A DNA stretch of 9,882 bases from Pseudomonadales bacterium (GTDB taxonomy: Bacteria; Pseudomonadota; Gammaproteobacteria; Pseudomonadales; Azotimanducaceae). Within the stretch, counting starts at the first letter, position 1. Every line of letters begins with the position of its first letter. A model generated the notes under the pieces. The model was given only the letters and a program-made list of their open reading frames with translations. It had not been told where the DNA came from and did not search any database. Where the stretch lies: positions 1 through 9,882 of the forward strand of contig JAKUTI010000091.1 in assembly GCA_022448765.1 (NCBI GenBank), written 5' to 3'. Of this stretch, positions 1-4,652 are shown in pieces. Made by a program: the position numbers and the translations under genes.

Positions 1-664
1 CTTCGCTCCCGATTTGGAATCAAATATTGCGGGGTTCGAATTAATCGAGGAAGCCGTCGACGATGCGGGTTACCAGGTCGGAAGCGACGTTATGCTGGCG
101 GTTGACTGTGCCGCGAGTGAGTTCTTTCACGGAGGTTCTTATCACCTGGTGGGTGACGATCGCGTGTATTCCAGCGAGAAGTTTTCTGGTTATTTGCGAG
201 AACTTACTCGTCAATTTCCAATTGCTTCCATCGAAGATGGTATGGACGAAAACGATTGGCACGGTTGGCGCTTGCTGACGGATTCGATTGGAGACCGGGT
301 TCAATTGGTTGGGGATGACCTGTTTGTTACCAACACTGAAATCTTAGCCCGAGGTATCAGCGAAGGAATTGCTAATGCGATCCTCGTGAAATTGAATCAG
401 ATCGGCACGCTTACAGAGACGTTATCGGCTATCCGCATGGCGCAACGAAACGGATATTCGGTCATTATTTCGCATCGGTCGGGGGATACCGAAGATACGT
501 TCATCGCAGACTTGGCGGTTGCGACTGGGTCGGGCCAGATCAAAACGGGTTCTTTATCCCGTTCGGAGCGCGTGGCGAAGTACAATCGCTTGCTACGTAT
601 TGAGTCGTCCCTCGATAACAGTCGTTATTTGGGTTTGGCAGAATTACACGGCATGGAAACGTAA
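1..664 (+). CDS. eno: Enolase, C-terminal half (5' end outside window)
   Basis: Enolase (phosphopyruvate hydratase) converts 2-phosphoglycerate to phosphoenolpyruvate in cytoplasmic glycolysis and is a known partner of the RNA degradosome in many gammaproteobacteria. The reading frame is open from base 2 and gives about 220 residues, roughly half of the usual 430, so the gene enters from the left edge. A TTG at 14 is only an internal Leu codon: the residues before it (FAPD) continue the family's FAPNL motif. Family motifs appear in order: DCAASEF, IEDGMDE and GDDLFVTN carry the three Mg ligands (Asp, Glu, Asp); LVKLNQIGTLTET carries the catalytic Lys; SHRSGDTEDT carries the His-Arg-Ser substrate loop; and QIKTGSLSRSERVAKYN carries the substrate-binding Lys. 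Nothing is missing from the part seen. The TAA stop lies directly against the ATG of ftsB. Confidence 0.97.
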   Translation, partial: FAPDLESNIAGFELIEEAVDDAGYQVGSDVMLAVDCAASEFFHGGSYHLVGDDRVYSSEKFSGYLRELTRQFPIASIEDGMDENDWHGWRLLTDSIGDRVQLVGDDLFVTNTEILARGISEGIANAILVKLNQIGTLTETLSAIRMAQRNGYSVIISHRSGDTEDTFIADLAVATGSGQIKTGSLSRSERVAKYNRLLRIESSLDNSRYLGLAELHGMET

Positions 665-949
665 ATGCGTTTCTTTGCGGTCGTCAGCGTCGTTGTGTGT
701 TTAGCGCTTCAATATAAATATTGGTTCGGCAAGAGCGGATATTTCGAAGTACGGATACTTGCCGATCAAGTCGAACAACAGGTTCGACTCAACGATCAGC
801 TTCGTGAACGAAATCGTGTCCTTCGTGCGGAAGTTGATGGGTTTCGCGACGGCCTGGAGGCTGTTGAAGCGCATGCTCGCTCCGATCTGGGAATGGTTGT
901 GGAGGGAGAGACTTTCTATCTTGTCGTAGAGCCGGCAAACGACAGGTAA
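665..949 (+). CDS. ftsB: Cell division protein FtsB
   Basis: FtsB is a small bitopic inner-membrane protein that forms the FtsQ-FtsB-FtsL complex of the divisome and helps activate septal peptidoglycan synthesis by FtsWI. The 94 residues match the family in size and plan. There is a very short cytoplasmic N-terminus and one membrane helix at about residues 3-19. The hallmark LQYKYWFGKSG follows it. A periplasmic coiled coil rich in Arg, Glu and Leu spans about 30-65, and the C-terminal ARSDLGM...GETFYLVV segment is where the family binds FtsQ. The ATG follows the enolase stop with no gap (TAAATG). A GGAA at 655-658 inside eno is spaced six bases from it. In well-known relatives ispD comes next; here truD starts three bases after the ftsB stop. 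Confidence 0.95.
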   Translation: MRFFAVVSVVVCLALQYKYWFGKSGYFEVRILADQVEQQVRLNDQLRERNRVLRAEVDGFRDGLEAVEAHARSDLGMVVEGETFYLVVEPANDR

Positions 950-952
950 ACG

Positions 953-1927
953 GTGAAGCGAAACCTCTTCGAGGGTGCTGATGCACGTTGGCCTCGGGCA
1001 TCGACCGTTGTTGGTCGGGGAAGGATTCGCGAGCGTCTGGACGATTTTAGGGTAATCGAGAAGTTGGCTTTTGTGCCCTCGGGAGAGGGAGAACACGTCT
1101 TTCTCGAAATTGAGAAGCGTGGTCTTAACACGGCGTTTGTGCAGAGTTCGTTAGCGAAACACTTTGGTGTTAGGCCGATGGATGTTTCCTATGCCGGTCT
1201 CAAGGATCGTCGAGCGGTCGCGCGTCAGTGGTTTAGCGTTTGGCTACCTCGACCGGTGGAGATGGAGATCTCGAATAGGGATTTCTCAGGATTTTCGGTT
1301 ATCGATTCGACTCGGCACGTACGTAAATTGCGTCGAGGTGAAATTGAAGGTAACTGTTTTCAGATCCTGGTCCGTGGGTTCGTTGGTTGCGAAGACACTC
1401 TTACCAAACTGTTAGGCGATAGCCGATTACCCAACTACTTTGGGCCGCAGAGGTTTGGTCACGCCGGTTCAAACATCGATCGTGCCACGCGCTGGGTCGG
1501 TGCCGGACGCCCAACCGTTTCTCGTGCCCATCGGTCAATCTATCTGTCAACCTTACGTAGCTTGTTGTTTAACGATGTGGTCGCATTTCGAATTCGTGAT
1601 CGAAGCTGGAATTCTGTTCGGACAGGCGATGTTTGCGTCGAAAACAATCCTACTGGCCCACTGTGGGGCCGGGGGTTATTACCGACGACGGGTGTAATAC
1701 GGGATCTCGAGATAGCGGCGGTCGCAAACGAAGGCGAAATACGCGATGCGCTTGAGTGGGTTGGATTAAAACAAGATAGAAGACAATTGACGGTTCAGCC
1801 GACCCAGGTGACTTGTAGGCTGGACGGAGACCGGATGAGCCTACTTTTTTTTCTACCTAAAGGCGCGTATGCAACCACGATTCTGCGGGAAGTCCTTGAC
1901 CTTGAGGTGATATCAAGTGGGGCGTAA
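953..1927 (+). CDS. truD: tRNA pseudouridine(13) synthase TruD
   Basis: TruD isomerises uridine 13 of tRNA-Glu and a few other tRNAs to pseudouridine. The 324-residue product is slightly shorter than the E. coli enzyme (349). The diagnostic motif YAGLKDRRAV at residues 80-89 holds the catalytic Asp85. RRGEIEGNCFQI (about 127-138) and NYFGPQRFG (161-169) are the other conserved active-site stretches, and the TRUD insertion domain would occupy about 165-290. The start is GTG, with AGG at 944-946 giving a ribosome site six bases upstream; the first residues resemble the usual family N-terminus (DDFRVIEKL near 30-38). The 3' end overlaps pcm by 11 bases. surE, which normally separates truD from pcm, is absent, and ispD-ispF are absent upstream. 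A run of eight T at 1845-1852 falls inside the Leu-Phe-Phe codons near the end; the frame continues normally through it. Confidence 0.95.
   Translation: MKRNLFEGADARWPRASTVVGRGRIRERLDDFRVIEKLAFVPSGEGEHVFLEIEKRGLNTAFVQSSLAKHFGVRPMDVSYAGLKDRRAVARQWFSVWLPRPVEMEISNRDFSGFSVIDSTRHVRKLRRGEIEGNCFQILVRGFVGCEDTLTKLLGDSRLPNYFGPQRFGHAGSNIDRATRWVGAGRPTVSRAHRSIYLSTLRSLLFNDVVAFRIRDRSWNSVRTGDVCVENNPTGPLWGRGLLPTTGVIRDLEIAAVANEGEIRDALEWVGLKQDRRQLTVQPTQVTCRLDGDRMSLLFFLPKGAYATTILREVLDLEVISSGA
1904..1910 (+). promoter_or_regulatory. Strong ribosome binding site deciding the pcm start
   Basis: GAGGTGA lies within the end of truD and is six bases from GTG 1917. This favours the GTG over the in-frame ATG at 1947, which has only a weak AGG-like sequence before it. 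The residues between the two starts (LQGIG before MTSARTR) also resemble what I remember of other gammaproteobacterial Pcm N-termini, which supports the longer form. Confidence 0.6.
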
Positions 1928-2579
1928 GAACTTACAAGGCATAGGGATGACATCGGCACGGACCAGGCGCCGATTCGTTGACCGTCTAGAGAAAAATGGC
2001 GTCTCAAATACCCGCGTACTAGCGGCGATGGATAGTGTTCCTCGGCATGTATTTGTGGATGAAGCACTTGCGCATAGAGCGTACGAGGATTCTGCGCTTC
2101 CGATTGGATTTAGTCAGACGATCTCTCAGCCACTCGTGGTTGGCCTAATGACCCAGTTGCTGCTAGAAGCCAACCCCAGGCGCGTACTTGAAATAGGCAC
2201 AGGGTCTGGTTACCAAACGTCAATCCTGTCCAAACTGGTTGAAATTGTGTACACCGTTGAACGGATAAGCGGATTAGCCGATCGCGCCAGAGAAACATTC
2301 CAGCTGTTGAACATGACTAACATCCGTCAAAAACATGACGACGGTAATTTGGGCTGGTCTGATAAAGGACCCTTCGACGCGATACTTGTGACTGCGGCAT
2401 CGCGCGGGTTACCCGATGCGCTGCTTGACCAACTTGCCGAAGACGGACGAATGGTCATACCGGTGGGCGATGGCGATGTGCAAGAACTCAAGGTGATCGA
2501 TCGAGAGGGAGATGCTTGGCAGCAGGAAACGGCCGATTATGTCCGGTTTGTGCCGCTCGTCGGCGGTACTGTACGGTGA
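1917..2579 (+). CDS. pcm: Protein-L-isoaspartate O-methyltransferase
   Basis: Pcm uses S-adenosylmethionine to methylate isoaspartyl residues in aged proteins, starting their repair to normal Asp; it acts in the cytoplasm. The 220 residues cover the family length. Visible motifs are VPRHVFVDEA (41-50), the family signature LPIGFSQTISQP (61-72), the SAM-binding loop VLEIGTGSGYQT (90-101), the acidic end of the next strand in VERI (114-117), FDAILVTAA (153-161) and the C-terminal VRFVPLVGG (209-217). GTG 1917 is chosen because of its ribosome site; ATG 1947 is the alternative and would shorten the protein by ten residues. The gene overlaps truD by 11 bases and the next gene by four (GTGA), which suggests translational coupling. 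In E. coli and Pseudomonas pcm follows surE and precedes nlpD-rpoS; here a DUF368 gene is placed between pcm and nlpD. Confidence 0.95.
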   Translation: MGRKNLQGIGMTSARTRRRFVDRLEKNGVSNTRVLAAMDSVPRHVFVDEALAHRAYEDSALPIGFSQTISQPLVVGLMTQLLLEANPRRVLEIGTGSGYQTSILSKLVEIVYTVERISGLADRARETFQLLNMTNIRQKHDDGNLGWSDKGPFDAILVTAASRGLPDALLDQLAEDGRMVIPVGDGDVQELKVIDREGDAWQQETADYVRFVPLVGGTVR

Positions 2580-3451
2580 GAAAACAACGCTATGTTGCAA
2601 TTCTCAGTATATTTGCTCGGGGCCTAGCCATGGGTATTGCGGAAATCGTTCCCGGGATTTCCGGTAGCACGATTGCTCTTATCACTGGAATTTATAGTCG
2701 GATGATCAATGCGTTGGCGTCCTTTTCAGCTGCGTCTATGATGCTGCTTTTTCGCGAGGGCTGGCGCCCCTTCTATGAGCGCCACGATGTCGGTTTTTTG
2801 CTCGTATTGTTAGTGGGCATGGCGTTTAGCTATTGGGTGCTCGCTAACGTGATTGCTGACCTTCTCGAGACAAGACCGCTATACGTGTGGGGATTTTTCT
2901 TCGGACTCGTGGCGGGGGCTGTCATGCAGATTGGTTCCAGCATAGCGTGGCAAGCTCTTACCATTGTTACTGGCATTTTCGGTTTTTTGGTGGGTGCGTC
3001 CTTTGCATTCCTTCCAGCGCAAGCGACGGAACCATGGTTGCCGCTCGTGTTCGTCGGCGGCGTGCTCGCGGTATCCGCGTGGATGCTCCCCGGGGTTTCC
3101 GGAAGTCTCGTGCTTCTGCTCTTAGGGCTTTACGGCCCGATGCTGGCTGCACTTACGTCGCTGAATTTGATCGTGTTATCGACCTTCGTGCTGGGGCTGT
3201 TAGTGGGTGTGGTCGCGTTCGTGCGGCTGATTCAACATCTTTTGCAGCAATACCGAGATGGAATGCTAGGACTCCTCACGGGTCTCATGGCGGGGTCCCT
3301 CATGGTGCTGTGGCCTTGGCGCATCAGTACAGATCTGCTATGGCCCACGGATTACTCGACGGATCCTCAATGGGTTGGTGTCACGAGTCTTATAGTGCTT
3401 GGGATGGCGACGGTCTTCTTGCTTGGCTTCGCAAGTCGTCGTGTGGACTAG
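2576..3451 (+). CDS. popT: DUF368 family membrane protein, probable undecaprenyl-phosphate translocase (PopT-like)
   Basis: This is a 291-residue, very hydrophobic protein with about eight membrane segments. The DUF368 signature occurs twice: MGIAEIVPGISGSTIALITGIY at about 19-40 and AWMLPGVSGSLVLLLLGLY at 168-186. Each carries PG(I/V)SGS, so the protein is built of two similar, probably inverted halves. DUF368 proteins (PopT) have been reported to flip undecaprenyl phosphate back across the cytoplasmic membrane for reuse in peptidoglycan and surface-polymer synthesis; assigning that role here is by family. The first motif has Glu23 where relatives as I recall usually have Asp, and SGS rather than SGG. 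GTG 2576 overlaps the pcm stop as GTGA and gives a sensible basic N-terminus (MRKQRY). A TTG at 2516 would add twenty non-hydrophobic residues encoded inside pcm and is rejected. The 3' end overlaps nlpD by 11 bases. Confidence 0.87.
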   Translation: MRKQRYVAILSIFARGLAMGIAEIVPGISGSTIALITGIYSRMINALASFSAASMMLLFREGWRPFYERHDVGFLLVLLVGMAFSYWVLANVIADLLETRPLYVWGFFFGLVAGAVMQIGSSIAWQALTIVTGIFGFLVGASFAFLPAQATEPWLPLVFVGGVLAVSAWMLPGVSGSLVLLLLGLYGPMLAALTSLNLIVLSTFVLGLLVGVVAFVRLIQHLLQQYRDGMLGLLTGLMAGSLMVLWPWRISTDLLWPTDYSTDPQWVGVTSLIVLGMATVFLLGFASRRVD

Positions 3452-4166
3452 ACTCCTATTGGCTTGCTTTGGCTTGGGTTTGCTCAGTGGTTGCGCCACG
3501 GGCTCAAGAGCCGTCGTGGTCGAACGCTCTTTAATTAGCTCGCCGGGCAAGAACTACTATGTGGTTGTTCCAGGCGATTCCTTGTACTCGATAGCGTGGC
3601 GTTTTGATACGCGGGCGGAACTCTTGGCGGAATACAACGGCATTGATCCACCGTATGTGATTCAACCTGGTTGGCGGCTTGCGCTGAGGCAGAAAACCCG
3701 TCAAGCGCGGGCTCGAAAGAACAGTCCAATAGCTACAAAGGAATCACCCAATAGAGCGGACACGCACGGCGAGCCTTCCGCGACGACGGTAGTTCAAACC
3801 TACACGGGAGTGTGGCGTTGGCCTGTTGAGGCCGTGATCACACGACCCTTCGGATCGGGCAACAAGGGTATCGATTACCTATTAGCGCGCGGCCAGACGA
3901 TACGTGCAACGGCGAAAGGTTCGGTGGTTTATACAGGCCCAGGACTTGGTGGATATCGCAATTTGGTAATCGTCAAGCACGATTCTCGTTATCTTTCAGC
4001 TTACGGGATGAATACAGACTATTTGGTCGCCGAGGGTGACGCAGTTGATCCGGATAGAGGCATAGCACGAGTACTCAGTTCGGCTAACGATGGTGGAAAA
4101 TTTCACTTTGAAGTGCGCCGGGAGGGCAAGCCAGTGGATCCCGACGAGCTTGTGTCGACCAGGTGA
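3441..4166 (+). CDS. nlpD: NlpD-like lipoprotein: LysM plus degenerate LytM (M23) domain
   Basis: NlpD is an outer-membrane lipoprotein that activates the amidase AmiC to split septal peptidoglycan. From GTG 3441 the product has 241 residues. A hydrophobic signal peptide ends in the lipobox LLSGC with Cys18 as the lipidation site; a LysM peptidoglycan-binding domain (about 39-82, YYVVVPGDSLYSIAWRF ... VIQPGWRL) follows. After a short basic linker comes the LytM domain, about 125 to the end. Metal-ligand positions of active M23 peptidases are lost: NKGID replaces the HxxxD-type motif and AYGMN replaces the His-containing segment; only FHFEV keeps a His. That matches NlpD as an activator rather than an enzyme. 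It is shorter than E. coli NlpD (379), mainly in the linkers. The start is uncertain: there is no clear ribosome site, so coupling to the upstream gene (11-base overlap) is likely; TTG 3399 would add 14 residues. rpoS does not follow. Confidence 0.92.
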   Translation: MWTRLLLACFGLGLLSGCATGSRAVVVERSLISSPGKNYYVVVPGDSLYSIAWRFDTRAELLAEYNGIDPPYVIQPGWRLALRQKTRQARARKNSPIATKESPNRADTHGEPSATTVVQTYTGVWRWPVEAVITRPFGSGNKGIDYLLARGQTIRATAKGSVVYTGPGLGGYRNLVIVKHDSRYLSAYGMNTDYLVAEGDAVDPDRGIARVLSSANDGGKFHFEVRREGKPVDPDELVSTR

Positions 4167-4201
4167 TCTCTGTTAGTTCAAGTCGTTTCTAGGAGCTGAC
4201 C

Positions 4202-4217
4202 TGGCAAAACTTTGCCA
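4202..4217. terminator. Short perfect inverted repeat in the convergent nlpD/fdxA gap
   Basis: TGGCAAA and TTTGCCA form seven-base arms separated by AC, between the convergent ends of nlpD and fdxA. Allowing a four-base loop, the stem would be about six base pairs. The position suits a bidirectional terminator, but neither side has an adjacent run of T (only TTTT some nine bases further on the + side), so it is a weak intrinsic terminator at best. The rest of the 79-base gap shows nothing recognisable. Confidence 0.3.
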
Positions 4218-4245
4218 CCCAAGTTTTCAGCGAGTTACACGTTGC

Positions 4246-4569
4246 CTATCGTTCGAGATACTGGCGTTTATCAGCAACTTCGCGCCATTCGGCCTCGTCT
4301 TCCGGCGCATCCTTGGCCTCACTGATGTTCGGCCAAATTTCAGCCATTTCAGCATTGATCTCCATGAAATCTATCTGACCTTCAGGAATCTCGTCCTCAG
4401 AAAATATTGCATCGACGGGGCATTCTGGTTCGCACAGCGCGCAATCGATGCATTCATCTGGGTGAATAACGAGCATATTCGGCCCTTCGTAGAAACAATC
4501 GACCGGACACACTTCCACGCAATCCGTGAGTTTGCACTTAATACATGCTTCGCCGACGAGAAAGGTCAT
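4246..4569 (-). CDS. fdxA: Seven-iron ferredoxin (3Fe-4S / 4Fe-4S)
   Basis: A 107-residue acidic ferredoxin of the Azotobacter FdI / Pseudomonas FdxA type, a soluble low-potential electron carrier whose partner proteins are generally not defined. The cysteine pattern is complete. C9, C17 and C50 fit the 3Fe-4S cluster, C21, C40, C43 and C46 fit the 4Fe-4S cluster, and C25 is the conserved free cysteine; C12 is an additional one. The segments CVEVCPVDCFYEGPN and PDECIDCALCEPECP and the terminal KRQYLER are strongly conserved. The ATG at 4567-4569 matches the family start (MTF) and has GGAA eight bases upstream. An in-frame ATG at 4671 lies inside mutS and would add 34 unrelated residues, so it is rejected. 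The gene lies 79 bases downstream of mutS on the same strand, as in Pseudomonas, and converges on nlpD. Confidence 0.96.
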   Translation of the reverse strand: MTFLVGEACIKCKLTDCVEVCPVDCFYEGPNMLVIHPDECIDCALCEPECPVDAIFSEDEIPEGQIDFMEINAEMAEIWPNISEAKDAPEDEAEWREVADKRQYLER

Positions 4570-4624
4570 AGGTTGAGTTCCATTTAAACGTGCTCTGACG
4601 CGGGTTAATTCGGCTGCGTGCCGT

Positions 4625-4652
4625 ATTCTAATGATCCGTGACTTTGGATCAA
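4625..4652 (-). promoter_or_regulatory. Candidate sigma-70 promoter for fdxA
   Basis: On the - strand TTGATC (4647-4652, overlapping the mutS stop codon) and TAGAAT (4625-4630) are separated by 16 bases. They match four and five of six consensus positions respectively. Transcription would start about 45-50 bases before the fdxA ATG, allowing expression separate from mutS. This is read by eye only. Confidence 0.4.

Noticed and set aside
701..1096. A 131-codon - strand frame across ftsB and truD
   Set aside because: It is antisense to two conserved genes and spans their junction; the product resembles no family.
3399..3440. TTG start giving a longer NlpD signal peptide
   Set aside because: It needs a TTG codon and a 53-base overlap, and places 31 residues before the lipid Cys; GTG 3441 gives a compact typical lipoprotein signal. 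Not fully excluded, since neither start has a clear ribosome site.
2887..3534. A 215-codon + strand frame overlapping the DUF368 gene
   Set aside because: It is a different frame of the same strand, very rich in Arg, Ala and Cys as expected for an out-of-frame reading, while the overlapping frames carry clear DUF368 and NlpD proteins.
4632..4651. TGATCC/GGATCA inverted repeat at the mutS stop as a terminator
   Set aside because: The stem is only six bases with an eight-base loop and no T run follows on the - strand; it overlaps a better promoter interpretation.
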